Counted from the stretch's first letter, positions 1 through 11,081 are shown. The stretch is 64,000 nt of DNA from Ricinus communis (GCF_019578655.1 NC_063263.1:25171001-25235000); one strand, 5' to 3'. The notes: generated by a model from the letters alone, not told the origin. A program made the numbers and translations.

Positions 1-1
1 A

Positions 2-172
2 GGTGATATTGAGCTGGACCTGAATGATTACTTCCCAGATATGACCCAGCCTCTACCAATTCCAGCTACCACTCAGGATCCTCAACTGTCTACAAGCACA
101 GCTTCTACCGAGGATGCACCGGTGCCCCCACCAGCCTCACCTTCCACTCAGGACCCCCCCACTGCCTATTAG
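2..172 (+). pseudogene. C-terminal end of an Athila-type accessory ORF (partial, element 1)
   Basis: An open frame enters from the left edge and stops at TAG 170-172. The visible 56 residues are acidic at first (DIELDLNDYF) and then rich in Pro, Ser and Thr (STQDPP, TEDAPVPPP). The same acidic-then-PST tail ends the minus-strand accessory ORF of element A (60440-61957, EMEFDLAGCF near its end) and element B (57168-57308). I therefore read this as the tail of the ORF that lies between pol and the 3' LTR in Athila-like gypsy elements. Its function is unknown; an env-like role has been proposed for ORFs in this position but nothing visible here supports it. Position, frame and homology to A and B are seen; family membership is inferred. 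Confidence 0.6.
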
Positions 173-1830
173 CACAGCCCTCGCTAAGGATGCACCGATT
201 TTCACTCCACCAGCCGTGGTAGATGATCAGGGCAATCATCATTAGATTTTATTTCATTTTCTACTTTTCTTTACTTTATTTTGCCAACATGTTATGTATT
301 TAGATCTTATTGATTATGCTATCCTTATTTGTACTTCCCATGCGGGGTACCCATTTCGTTTTACAGTGAGGACAGTGTGTTCTTCAAGTATGGGGTGGGT
401 AGATCATATCTTCCTTTCTCTTTATTGCGACTTTCTCTTAGTTGTATCTGAAATTGCTATCCCTGATTTTGTATATTGTTAGGACATTAGGACACTATGC
501 CTTTATGCAATTAAGTATGTTATTTTTAAGCTGATTGACAATTTGATTTATAAAATTCCAGTTACTTTTCTTTGTTGATTCATTGTCCTTGGAAAACAAT
601 TAATGGTGTTTAATACATCAACTCTGTGGGGTTAAATCGGTGTTACTTAATTGTTTCTTGAGTTTTTGAATTTTAACTTAGATAGTTGATTATGTCATCT
701 ACATGTGTTTCTTAAGTGGTGATTCAATTAATGATGTTGAGAACCAATTGTAACTAATACTACACTTCAAATGTGAGATTTTGAGCCAGTTGAGCATTCA
801 TTATACATATGCTCTTTATATTTCTTGTTTGAGTGTGCATTGTACTTGACTTTGCTTCTAGAACTTGCTTTGTAATGCTTGTTGAGGTTACATGAATATG
901 TGAATACCATGAGATGATTTGGGCAAATTAGGATTCACCACACTTGACAAAAAGCCTACCATTTGTGTTTCCATTAGTTAGCCATGGTTGAGCTTTTACC
1001 CTTTTCTTCATTTTACACCATTTCACACTTTACATCTTAGCCTTTCATTTTATCTTTCTTTTACCTTTATGCTGAAATTTTTGTGATTTGCTCACTCTTA
1101 TTTGAGATTAAAATGCCATTTGCTATGTTCACTAAGTCCTTTTGATTTTTTAGATGCTCCTTTCAATCCAAACTGTATTTTTTTTTTACTTTATTTAGTT
1201 GTATGCAACACTCTTATAAGCTGCTAGTTCAGTTTTCTTTTTTCAAAAAAAGAAAACAAACAACAAATATTTTTATTTCTTTATCTCTTTATTGGATTTA
1301 GAGCATTTTTTAGCATTATTCTACAATTTGAGGATTCTAGTGAATATGGTTTGGAAGTTTTGGGCATTTAATCCTTTAAGCATATATTTTTATTTATTGC
1401 ACGAATTTCTAGCATTTTCGCACCTCTTTCCCAATTATCCATACCTTTACCTTAGCCCATTACAACCCTTGGTAAAGACCCTTTGATTTTGGTATGTATT
1501 TATTCGCAATAGCGAAGATAGGATTTATAGGCAAGCTTATGGTAAGTGGGTTTTGTGTGTTTACTTTGAGGGATTTGTTTCTCACCTATTACACACTTTT
1601 AGTGACTGGAGTGATCCCTGTGAGGAATTGGCTTTTGATATTTGTTTTTGAGTTGTTGTTTAAGTTATTCATGCATCAATATTATCTCAATTCTCTGTTA
1701 ATAACTTGTAACTTGACTTACGATTGAGTTTCTTTTGAGATATGTTGAATTTTATTTGTGGTGGCCTAGGGGCATGAATTTTGAGGACTTGCTGACTCCA
1801 TTTTTATGAGTTGAATTGTTAATTGCTTGA
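173..1830 (+). mobile_element. 3' non-coding internal region of Athila-like element 1
   Basis: About 1.65 kb of AT-rich sequence between the accessory ORF and the 3' LTR. It is collinear with the minus-strand region 55600-57167 of element B and more distantly with 6826-8294 of element C. It contains one polypurine cassette at 370-397. The short open frames inside it are not shared between copies and I do not annotate them as genes. Confidence 0.6.
370..397 (+). other. Internal polypurine-tract-like cassette, element 1
   Basis: GGACA, seven bases, then CTTCAAGTATGGGGTG: 28 bp in all. It has the same length and layout as the terminal cassette at 1831-1858 of the same element. Confidence 0.6.
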
Positions 1831-1858
1831 GGACAAGCAAAAGCTTAAGTGTGGGGTG
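1831..1858 (+). other. Terminal polypurine tract cassette, element 1
   Basis: GGACA, seven bases, then GCTTAAGTGTGGGGTG, ending 4 bp before the LTR. Its position directly before the 3' LTR marks it as the primer for plus-strand DNA synthesis. Confidence 0.7.
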
Positions 1859-1862
1859 ATTT

Positions 1863-3386
1863 TATGTACATAGTTTTACACATGTTTGCTTGCATATTAT
1901 TATATATTTTCTTAGCAATTATTGTGTTTTTATTCTAAGATCACCCACGTTTTATGTTCATTTTTATTCTAGGAGATGTAATAGGTCCATCATTAGTGTT
2001 TGAGCAATTCTATATCAATTCCAGGCGAAAATGGACGTAATCAAAGGCGTTTTATTTTGGGTTGACTTTTGGAAAGTCAACACGACCCATATTGGAGTGC
2101 GTGCAAAAATTCCAGGCCGTGTAGTTTAAGTACTTTGAAGCAGCACATTTTTCGAGGGTACCATGCCCTAGAGCATGGCCCATTTGGTTAACACGGGCCA
2201 GAACACAACACAGGCAAGAACACATGGCCATGGTCAATTCAGCTCATTCTTCTAACTGAAGTCCAACACGGGCCGAACACGGCCCGTGTTGAGGGACACA
2301 GGTTGGAACGCACCTGTATTTGAGGGATGAATAAAAGGAACGAGCCAAAAAGAGAAAGAAAGAGTTCTGAATCGGCAATTTCGACTTCTGATCTTCCGTT
2401 GTAATTTTCCTAGACATGTTGTTAGGCATTTGAGGGGGCTTCCAGGAAACGGATTTCACTTTGGAACGTCAAGTTCGTGATCTGGGTTTTGGATTGAAGA
2501 TTGAGGAAGAGTTTTGGAGCAAATCAAGGAGAAATTTTGGAGAACAATTGCAGCATAGATCCAGGCTTCGAGCTGTTCATCCAATTCTAGGAAAAGGGTG
2601 TATATGTTTCAATTTCTTTATTCTTTTACTGTAATTAAATTACTATTTGCTTTAGATATGAACTTGTGTAGCTAGATTGATTGAACCCATTGGGGTTCCT
2701 TACTATGTTGGCTTAGTACTGAATTGTTAGGATAGTTTGAATTCCTTTATGTATTCTTTTTTGCAATTAATAATTAAATCTAGTTTTCTTTACTTTGAAA
2801 GTGTTGATTACTGTTCATAGAATTCTTTTAGCAATTAAGAAATTCTAATTGAATTGGGAAATTTAATTGCAAGATTAGGTTAATTTTCACTTAGAGATAA
2901 GGTTAATTAATTTGCCGGATTAAGAATTAACAAAGCTTAATAGAGGCGGATTAAAGCTTAAGGCTAGCTTAATAATCAATCGTTAGGAAGAGATTCCAAC
3001 TTTAGGTTCTTAGGTTTAGTAATTTGGTTGTCTCAAGAGGGAAATCAAATTTAGTTAAGAATTCATCCAAGGGTAGCATAATCGGACTCAACAATCTGTT
3101 ATCTTTTGTTTAATTGCCAACTAGTCTAGTTGCCCTTTGGGTTTGCTTTCTTGTCTTGATTGCTTTATTTACTCATTCATTCTCGCATTCCATTTAGAAC
3201 TTAGCTTTTAGTCATTAGTAAATCTAGAAACCATCCGTCATTAATTTTAGGCTAGATAACAAAGAACGAAGCAGTAACTCTAGGATTTCACTTTCTCGAG
3301 GGATACGATAATTTAATACTTGCCGTTGTGCTAGGCTACATCGATAAGTTCACTGCCTTAGTTGTAGTTGCATACTTAGCGCATCA
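1863..3386 (+). mobile_element. 3' LTR of Athila-like element 1
   Basis: Starts TATGTACATAG (the usual TG is TA here) just after the polypurine tract and ends GCGCATCA. It is 1524 bp, almost the same as the 1525-bp minus-strand LTR of element B at 54044-55568, to which it is collinear. It carries CACGGGCC/GGCCCGTGTTG-type palindromic motifs in its first third, and near its end the block 'gcatcgataggt..actgccttag' that is common to every Athila-like LTR in the window. No tRNA-Asp primer site follows, so it is a 3' LTR. Confidence 0.75.
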
Positions 3387-3958
3387 CCTATCCTCTAAGT
3401 TTCTCCTTAAAGCTAATAAACCACATAAACTCCCAATTGAAGTGACAAGTTAGGCAAGATTTCTTGTTCAAACCGTGCTCGGGAGACATTGTCACTGAAT
3501 TGCATGGATGATTGCGGTAAAAAAAAACTAATAAGGCTGCTGAAGGAAGGGCTTATAGCGAAAAACTTCTGCTCCTAGGATTTTTTATTGGGATTTAGGT
3601 AGGAGTTCGCTTCTTGGTGCACTTTTCTTGGCTCTTATTGTGAAGAAGAGGAAGGGAGGAAGAAAAGTGAAAGAGAAAGAGAAAGAGAAAGATAAGGGGA
3701 TGAAGAGCGTATTAAAAAGAGATATGGTGTTTGAAAGCAAAGGAATGGGAAGAGATGAGGGAAATATGATCAAGTTTTATAGAAAAGAGAAATAGGCGGA
3801 TAGGATTGATTGATAATTAAGTGAGAAAAAGAAAAATGACTTTTTTATTATATGTTTTGTGATTTCACACGAGAAGAGACACGGGCGTGTGGCTCTTCGT
3901 GTGGTGCCATTAAAATTCCAGCGTTCGATTCACACGGGTGGGACACGGGCGTGTCACC
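3387..3958 (-). mobile_element. LTR piece of minus-strand gypsy element E, split by element C
   Basis: Read on the minus strand this has the order of an LTR: CACGGGCGTGT motifs, a TATA box (TATAAAA at 3781-3775), then a pyrimidine-rich leader. The same motif type resumes at 9953 beyond the inserted element C (compare 3943-3958 with 10085-10100). I infer one LTR cut in two by element C. The end nearest 3387 is not resolved. Confidence 0.5.
3775..3781 (-). promoter_or_regulatory. TATA box of element E LTR
   Basis: TATAAAA on the minus strand, between GC-rich upstream motifs and a CT-rich leader, the usual layout of a plant LTR promoter. Confidence 0.45.
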
Positions 3959-5400
3959 TGATGTGCGTAAAATACACACATCTGAATGGGATTTTTAAGA
4001 TTGATTTTATGGACATTTGGATGTGAATTTGTCACAACACTCACCCTATGCGTCTGTTTGTGTGCATTAGGTGCAAAAGAAGTCAAAGAATGATAAAGGG
4101 AAGAATTGGAGCATAATTGGACGTCAAAGCTGCCCAAACAAGCTAAGTATGCGCATGAGGAAGCTGAACATGGCCGTGTTGGTTTCAACACTGGCTGTGT
4201 TCCCAACACGGGCACCAACACGGCCGTGTTGGGTGCATCAAACATCAAAGAAAAAGAAGTTTTTAGGGAGCACGGCCACATATAGTAACACGGGCATAAA
4301 CACCAGCCTGTGTTGGGAACACGGGCATCAACACGGCCGTGTTGGCGGTGACAGGGGGAATTAATTAAAAGAAAGAAGAGAGGAAAGAAAGAAATAGAGC
4401 AGGGGAGAACGTCCCAAACCCTAATATTTCTCTCTCTAAGGATTTTCTGAGCTGGAACCAAGGGAAAATGAGACTTGGATCAAGGTTTCAATCGGATTCC
4501 CTTCAAAGATTGAAGATTGGGCGAGGTTCGTTGATTGGTTTTCAAATCGAGCAAGAGGAACAAGAATCGATTCGATTCGAGCAAGAGGAATTGGGGCTGT
4601 TTACTCTCATCCAAGAGTGTAATCGGGTTTTCTCTACCTTTACTCATTGTTGTAATCGAATTCTTGTGGATTTTGATAATGAACATGATTAGCTAGATTG
4701 ATTAAATCCATTGGGATTTCTTTACTATGTTGGCTTAGTATTATATTGTTGGATTGTTTGGGTTAGTTTTGTATTCTTCTTGCTTTCAGTATTAATAAGA
4801 TAATGCACTATTCATGAGACGTTATGAATTGTGTGTTTAGATTGCTTTGTGTGATTGAGAAGTCCATTTGGCAATTGGAATTTTGAATAGCAAGAACTGG
4901 TTAATAATCGCTTAGTGATAAGGATAATTAACTAGCCGGATTAAGAATGAACAATGCTTAATAGAGGCGGATTAAAGCTTAATGCTAATTTAAGAACCAA
5001 TCGTTAGAAAGAGATTCCAACTTTAGGTTGTTAGGTTTAGGAATTCGGTTATCGAGAGCGAGAAACCAAATTCGATTAAGAATTCATCCACGGGTAGCAT
5101 AATTAGACTCACCAATCCTTTATCTTTTGTTTGATTGCCAACTAGTTTAGTTTCCCTTTGGGTTTGCTTTCTTGTCTTGGTTATTTTATTTATCAATTAC
5201 TCCTGCATCTCCCTTAGGATTTAGCTTGTAGCTATTAGTTAGTTTAGAAATTATTCATTATTCATTTTAGGTTAATATAACAAAGAACAAAGGAGCAACT
5301 CTAGGCTTTCACTTTCCCGAGAAATATGACCTTGATAGTGCTAGACTGCATCGATAGGTACACTGCCTTAGATTGTAGCTAACACAATTAGCATTCATCA
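3959..5400 (+). mobile_element. 5' LTR of element C
   Basis: Begins TGATGTGCGTAAAATAC and ends GCATTCATCA. It is 1442 bp and collinear with 8326-9952 and 18556-20010. U3 holds perfect palindromes CCAACACGGCCGTGTTGG (4215-4232) and CAACACGGCCGTGTTG (4329-4344). Open frames on either strand inside it are incidental. Confidence 0.85.
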
Positions 5401-5406
5401 AGTTGT

Positions 5407-5424
5407 TAGCGCCGTTGCAGGGGA
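5407..5424 (+). other. Primer binding site of element C, tRNA-Asp type
   Basis: TAGCGCCGTTGCAGGGGA, 6 bp after the LTR. It differs at two positions from the TGGCGCCGTTGCCGGGGA site of Athila-like elements, which pairs with the 3' end of tRNA-Asp. Confidence 0.7.
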
Positions 5425-5557
5425 ATGTTTGAAAACTAGAGTGAAATTTGCTATTTGTTAATTTAGCCATTTTTTTATTTATATTTATTTCTATTTTGTT
5501 TGTACATATTTATTTAGTTAAGTTTATAATTCAGATAGTGGATGATAAGGAGGTTCA

Positions 5558-6715
5558 ATGCTAAACTCTTTGTATGACACGTTGGAAAATGGGATTAGGA
5601 ACCGAGAGAGTGCTAAAAATTGGGATACCCGTGCATCTTTAGAAGCTCGAGTGGAATCATTTTGCAGGGCTACCGATCAACTCTCCACTCCTATCCTTTC
5701 ATCTCAAGTTTTTTGTGAATTTTGTTATGGTTTACATTTGAGTAATGATTGTCCATTGTATAGTGATGTTGCTCATTATTCTTATAACTATGAACAGGTG
5801 AATTATACAGAAAGTTGGCCAAATGACTCATATGGAAGTACCTACAATCAAGAATGCAGCACTCATTCACCCTTTGGATGGAGCTTAGATGGCCAAGAAC
5901 TACCAGAATTTTAGCAGCCTAATCTTGCACCATCAACTCAAGGTGAAGCGTTAGTATTAGAGGAGCTGATGATGAGGTTTATTGCAAGTCTTGAGGATAG
6001 ATTCCGACAAACAGAGAGGATACTTGAAGATCAACAAGCCTCGATTAAGAACATAGAGCATCAAGTAGGCTTAATCTTCAAGTTACTAGCTGAAGAGCAA
6101 TTGGGAACTCCATCAAACGCTACTGAATCCGAGGAACACTTGAGCGCCATCACTTTGCGTTCAGGTGAGAATTTTTCTAGTTTATCTATTATGTTTGACG
6201 ATGATGCTTCTGTGCAGGACGACTCTTTGAACATGGAGATAGAACCAGAAAAGGAAGAGGCAAACATGATCCCTCTGAAAGACTACCAACAGGAACGTAC
6301 AGTTGATGATATTGAGTTGCAGTTAGAGGAATTTTTGGTGGATTTTCCACAAGTCCCTTCGACCATGGAAGATGAGCACGAGTTATCCAATGAAGAAATC
6401 TTGGAGGAGCTCGAGTTTCTTCTAGCAAGTGAACCAAGCCAAGGACTAGAGAAAACCATCGACGTTCCTGAAGAAATTGCCTAACTGTCGATCCTTCCAA
6501 TTGGTGAAACTTCATCTTTCAAATTGGAAGAGCCCCTAGAGCATCACGACTACGTGCAATTATACGAGGAGCCAGTTTTGCCCATCATACAGGCAGCTTG
6601 TTTGATAGTCGAGAAGAGGAAATTGACGATTATCCCTCTAAGCGGATACTTGAAGCCATTTGCTTGGAAGAAGGATGGATGGTCATCAATCCCCACCGTT
6701 TGCTTTTCACCATGA
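5558..6715 (+). pseudogene. Degraded gag (C-terminal half) of element C
   Basis: One frame from ATG 5558 to 6715, with in-frame stops TAG at 5912 and TAA at 6482. In order: a zinc knuckle CEFCYGLHLSNDC (C-X2-C-X3-H-X4-C) near residue 55, a glutamine-rich helical stretch (RFRQTERILEDQQASI) near residue 150, the gag motif AITLRSGE, then an acidic tail with HELSNEEILEEL. The last motif also occurs in element D near 14230. The N-terminal gag domain is missing, so this is a fragment. After a small frame change near 6600-6700 the sequence reads MTPAKKTHHIKKKRFW, the signature that ends pol in element D. Protease through integrase have therefore been lost in between. Confidence 0.7.
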
Positions 6716-6825
6716 CTCCAGCTAAGAAGACTCATCATATAAAAAAGAAGCGCTTTTGGGAGGTACCCCAATTTTTATCTTTAATCTCTAATATTTTAAC
6801 CTTTTGTTTTGAAACATTTTATTAG

Positions 6826-8294
6826 TTTTAGTTTTCATATTTTATTTAATTTTTATTTCAGTTTCGATTTTAATTCTTTATTTTATTATTTGCAGCCACT
6901 CCTCTACCACAGACTAGCCAACGCCATGATATCCTTGATGATGCACCTCTTTTCACTCCGGAGCCATAGTGAGGGCAGTATTAGTTCTTTTTCCTTTTTT
7001 ATTTCTTATATATTTTGTACACTGGGGACAATGTGTCCTTCAAGTGTGGGGTGGGTGATATTTATCCCTTCTCAGTATTTGTTTATTCTTTATGCAATTT
7101 CTTTTAAAAATTTTGAAAATTTTTCACTTTGTTTCGATGCTCTTACTATTGACTTGATTTTGAAATCCTGTTTATGTCCATATGATCGGGTAAAACCGAT
7201 AGTGTTGAGTCTTGCGAAAGAATGTAAGATAATTAGTTTGAGTTCTGCACTAAGTTGCTTTGGTTTATTTAATTTTATTTTGATGATTTTTGTTTGGAAC
7301 CTACTCAAAAGCACACTTGTGAGAAATTGAGCCTAAATTGTAAGCATACACTTTATATGCTTGTATTTATTTCTTGTTGAGAGTGCTAATTACTGTCTTT
7401 ACTTTTAGATCTTGCTCAGTAATACTTATGAGGGCCACAAGGAGAGTTTAACACTTTGGTATGATAGAGGCACTTAGGTTTTCCATTCTAGCCAAATAGC
7501 CTTCATTCGTTTATTGAATCTGTAGATAACCCCTTCTTTCACCATTTTTTTATCATATTCCATTACCACTTAGTTTTATTCTGCTTTGGGTTATGATTTT
7601 GCATATGAGTTGTTTTTATTGGGAATGTTGTGGAATCTTATAGCAGCTTTCTTCAATCCAAAAGAAATTCACTCTATTATGTGAATGTTCTTCCCTTATG
7701 AAAAAAAAAGAAAAAAAATAATAAGAAGAAAAATAAGAGGGAATGGTGATGAAAAGAAAGAAAGTAAGTGAGCTAAACATTTTGACTTAATTTCTATTTC
7801 CCACCTTGGACTACTGTCCACTGCTTACCCCTTGTGATCATTGTGGCTTGTGTGCAGGTCATGTATTTCATTGTAGAACACCATAGGTTCAACTCTGACC
7901 AAATTTACCTACCCCTACATAATCCCCATTACAACCCTTATAAAAACCTCTTGACATGGTTGTTGACTCTCCATAAGTGGTAGGAGTAGGATTTAAGAGC
8001 AAGCATATAGTAACTAAGGCACTAGTTGATGCATTGAGCGATTAAACACTACCCTTTAAACACTTTGAGTGATTTAGAGTGAATCTGGTGAGGAGTTGGT
8101 TCTGAATAATTTTGTTGAGACAGTATTTTGCGAATTATTGGCATCTTGGTTGTGATACTTGAATTGATTGCTTCGTTTCTTTTTGTTTGACTTACGCTTG
8201 TTAAGGATATGTGCAAGAGCTCTCTAGCTTGTCTGTCAGTTTAAGTGTTGTTCCTTAGTGGTTTATTTTCCTTAGTTTACTTTTGATTGCTTAA
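6826..8294 (+). mobile_element. 3' non-coding region of element C
   Basis: AT-rich, collinear in part with 173-1830. It contains the internal cassette at 7026-7053 and an A/G-rich stretch at 7699-7770. I see no conserved gene in it. Confidence 0.6.
7026..7053 (+). other. Internal polypurine-tract-like cassette, element C
   Basis: GGACA, seven bases, then CTTCAAGTGTGGGGTG: 28 bp, with the same layout as the terminal cassette 1.27 kb downstream. Confidence 0.6.
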
Positions 8295-8322
8295 GGACAA
8301 GCAATGAGCTAAGTGTGGGGTT
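8295..8322 (+). other. Terminal polypurine tract cassette, element C
   Basis: GGACA, seven bases, then AGCTAAGTGTGGGGTT, 3 bp before the 3' LTR. Confidence 0.7.
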
Positions 8323-8325
8323 ATT

Positions 8326-8804
8326 TGATGTGCGTAAAATACACACATCTGAATGGGATTTTTAAGATTGATTTTATGGATATTTGGATGTGAATTTGTC
8401 CCAACACTCACCCTATGCATCTGTTTGTGTGTATTAGGTTCAAAAGAAGTTAAAGAATGATAAAGGGAAGAATTAGAGTATAATTGGACGTCAAAGCTGC
8501 CGAAATAAGCGAAGTATGCGCATGAGGAAGCTAAACATGGCTGTGTTGGTTTCAACACTGGCCGTGTTGGGTGCATCAAACATCAAAGAAAAAGAAGTTT
8601 TTAGGGAGCACAACCACAGATAGTAACACGGGCATAAACACCAGCCCGACGGCCGTGTTGGCGGCGACAAGGGGAATTAATTAAAAGAAAGAAGAGAGGA
8701 AAGAAAGAAATAGAGCGGGGGAGAACGTCCCAAACCCTAATATTTCTCTCTCTAAGGATTTTCTGAGAACTGTAACACCCCAACTCAAACATCCCATTGA
8801 ATAG

Positions 8805-8836
<32 letters not shown>

Positions 8837-9952
8837 CTTTATAAACATAATTTACTACTTAGTTACAATATACATTCATACAATTTAAGTGGCATGACAT
8901 ACTTAATATATATAAGGAATATTTATACAGAAAATTATACCAACACTTAACTAACAATCACAAAATCAACCATTTCAGTTATTCTCATAAACATATGAAA
9001 CCAAGGAAAAATGAGACTTGGATCAAGGTTTCAATCGGATTCCCTTCAAAGATTGAAGATTGGGCGAGGTTCGTTGATTGGTTTTCAAATTGAGCAAGAG
9101 GAACAAGAATCGATCCAATTCGAGCAAGAGGAATTGGGGCTGTTTACTCTCATCCAAGAGTGTAATCGGGTTTTCTCTACCTTTACTCATTGTTGTAATT
9201 GAATTCTTGTGGATTTTGATAATGAACATGATTAGCTAGATTGATTAAATCCATTGGGATTTCTTTACTATGTTGGCTTAGTATTATATTGTTGGATTGT
9301 TTGGGTTAGTTTTTTATTCTTCTTGCTTTCAGTATTAATAAGATAATGCACTATTCATGAGACATTATGAATTGTGTGTTTAGATTGCTTTGTGTGATTG
9401 AGAAGTCCATTTGGCAATTGAAATTTTGAATAGCAAGAACTGGTTAATAATCGCTTAGAGATAAGGATAATTAACTAGCCGGATTAAGAATTAATAAAGC
9501 TTAATAGAGGCGGATTAAAGCTTAATGCCAATTTAAGAACCAATCGTTAGGAAGAGATTCCAACTTTAGGTTGTTAGGTTTGGAAATTCGGTTATCGAGA
9601 GTGAGAAACCGAATTCGATTAAGAATTCATCCACGGATAGCATAATTAGACTCACCAATCCTTTATCTTTTGTTTGATTGCCAACTAGTTTAGGTTCCCT
9701 TTGGGTTTGCTTTCTTGTCTTAGTTATTTTATTTATCAATTACTCTTGCATCTCCCTTAGAATTTAGCTTGTAGCTATTAGTTAGTTTAGAAATTATTCA
9801 TCATTCATTTTAGGTTAATATAAAAAAGAACAAAGGAGTAACTCTGGGCTTTCACTTTCCTGAGGAATACGACCTTGATACTCGCTGTTAGTGCTAGACT
9901 GCATCGATAGGTACACTGCCTTAGATTGTAGCTGCATAAATAGCACACATTA
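8326..9952 (+). mobile_element. 3' LTR of element C, with a secondary insertion
   Basis: 1627 bp. It is collinear with the 5' LTR apart from an insertion of about 226 bp (8771-8996) and two short losses in the palindrome region (near 8567 and 8649). It ends CACACATTA and is followed by the TCACC duplication. Confidence 0.8.
8771..8996. mobile_element. Small insertion inside the 3' LTR of element C
   Basis: Absent from both other LTRs of the family. It starts TGTAACACCCCAACTC, like the start of many plant LTRs, and contains an (AT)n run at 8807-8834. It has no coding capacity. I see no clear target duplication; the flanks share only a few bases. It could be a truncated LTR or a MITE-like insert. 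Confidence 0.5.
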
Positions 9953-9957
9953 TCACC

Positions 9958-10461
9958 CCCCTTGTTATATAGAAAGAGCTTCGAGAGGTTTTGTGACATT
10001 ACATGGGTAGGAGACATGGGCGTGTGATCTCCCCGTGTTGCTTCAGTTAGCTTTAGAAAGTTATCTCAATTCCACACTAGAGGGGCACGGGCGTGTCACC
10101 TCCCCATGTCTTATGCGTTTCCTCTCAGCCAATTCCCCCCCTACTCCATACAAGAAAAGACACGCCGTGTGGCTCCTTGTGTGGCGTAAAGTTCTAATTG
10201 GATTTCTAATTTGCCTTTGAATAGAATCATATAATTAACTCATATATGCCTTATTCAATGACTAGTGAAATCAACAAACCAATAATTCACACAAACATGC
10301 TTAAAACACAAATGAAACTTAAATTGAAAGAAATTGAGTTTATCAAAAAGCATAAAGAACTACACAGAACTAAGACAACTTGTCTCCAAACCCTAAAAAA
10401 TACTAAAGAATAATAAACTAACTGACAGAAAAATTTATTAATTAGGCTAAAAGACCAAAAA
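9958..10461 (-). mobile_element. Continuation of element E LTR and 3' region
   Basis: Minus-strand continuation of 3387-3958 after removing element C. It holds CACGGGCGTGT-type motifs at 10014-10030, 10085-10100 and 10160-10180. The boundary between LTR and internal region is not resolved. There is no gene in this stretch. Confidence 0.45.
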
Positions 10462-11025
10462 CTATTCCAATGACTTTCTTGGGCACCCTCTTCCTCTCTT
10501 AATGTTAGGGAGTTATTGAACCTTCTTTGGACATTCTCATCCTCTCTTAGGTGTCGAGATAACACGGTCATGCTTCTTAGAACGACCTCAAGGTCTCGGG
10601 ATAGGTGGGGTGGCTTCACTACCTTCCCAATCACTAGGTTCACTAGAATCACTCTCTATACTTACATTAGAATTTGGATCTTCATCCATAGTATAATCTT
10701 CATAAAAAATATCTCTCTTGGTAAGCTCTCTCACGGCTCTCATTCTCCACTATTTCCTCCAAAGTGTAAACTTGTTCATTGATTTTAGGTTATGCTCTTA
10801 ATAAGCTAATATAGTAGTAAACTGCTATGGCCTTGGATCCCATGGTCTTCTTCTCCTATAGAATGGTACCCATCTTCTAAGGAATTCTGAATGAGGTAAA
10901 GTAAAATCCTGCTTCACAAACCTATCTATGTGTGGTATGGGTGATCGTGATCTATGCGTAGATTTAGGTGGTGATGGAGAAGGTGAAGAAAGAACATAAT
11001 GTACTTGGTTTTCTTGAGTGCCCAT
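10462..11025 (-). pseudogene. Broken 187-codon ORF with AT-hook-like repeats (element E)
   Basis: A single minus-strand frame runs from ATG at 11025 to TAG at 10464-10462. It has six internal stops (at 10825, 10798, 10750, 10588, 10537 and 10513) and no frameshift. Each stop fits one C-to-T change from CAG, CAA or CGA. The N-terminus is Ser/Pro-rich with basic clusters (FLRRWVPFYRRRRPWDP), the middle is acidic (DYTMDEDPNSN, IESDSSEPSDWEGSE), and the C-terminus has three spaced basic units: PRP*GRSKK, KRG*ECPKK and KRGRGCPRK. The last resembles the RGR core of AT-hook DNA-binding motifs. A minus-strand TATA box lies about 57 bp upstream. I do not recognise the family; its place between pol and LTR makes it an accessory ORF of element E. 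Confidence 0.55.
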
Positions 11026-11081
11026 GGCTATTAGAGAGACAGGAAGAATGAAAAATGTTAAAGGGAAGGTAGAGAAGGTCC

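Larger units (their letters stand above)
3959..9952 (+). mobile_element. Non-autonomous Athila-like gypsy element C (complete, two LTRs, gag only)
   Basis: 5' LTR 3959-5400, primer site 5407-5424, a gag fragment, a long 3' region, polypurine tract 8295-8322 and 3' LTR 8326-9952. It is flanked by the perfect 5-bp duplication TCACC at 3954-3958 and 9953-9957. No protease, RT, RNase H or integrase lies between the LTRs, so it could move only with enzymes from another element. The insertion disrupts the minus-strand LTR of element E. A solo LTR of the same family lies at 18556-20010. Confidence 0.85.

Noticed and set aside
3440..3500. Possible tRNA-like stretch (GTTCAAACCGTGCTCGGGAG)
   Set aside because: No matching acceptor or anticodon stem in the neighbourhood; only a T-loop-like phrase.
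3910..4461. 183-codon minus-strand open frame (and 97 codons on the plus strand at 4071-4364)
   Set aside because: Both lie inside the U3 region of the element C LTR, overlap each other, and are broken in the other LTR copies. They arise from the GC-rich palindromic repeats.
6809..7330. 173-codon plus-strand frame rich in Phe, Leu and Ile
   Set aside because: T-rich 3' region of element C; it overlaps the conserved 28-bp cassette and is not kept in elements 1, A or B.
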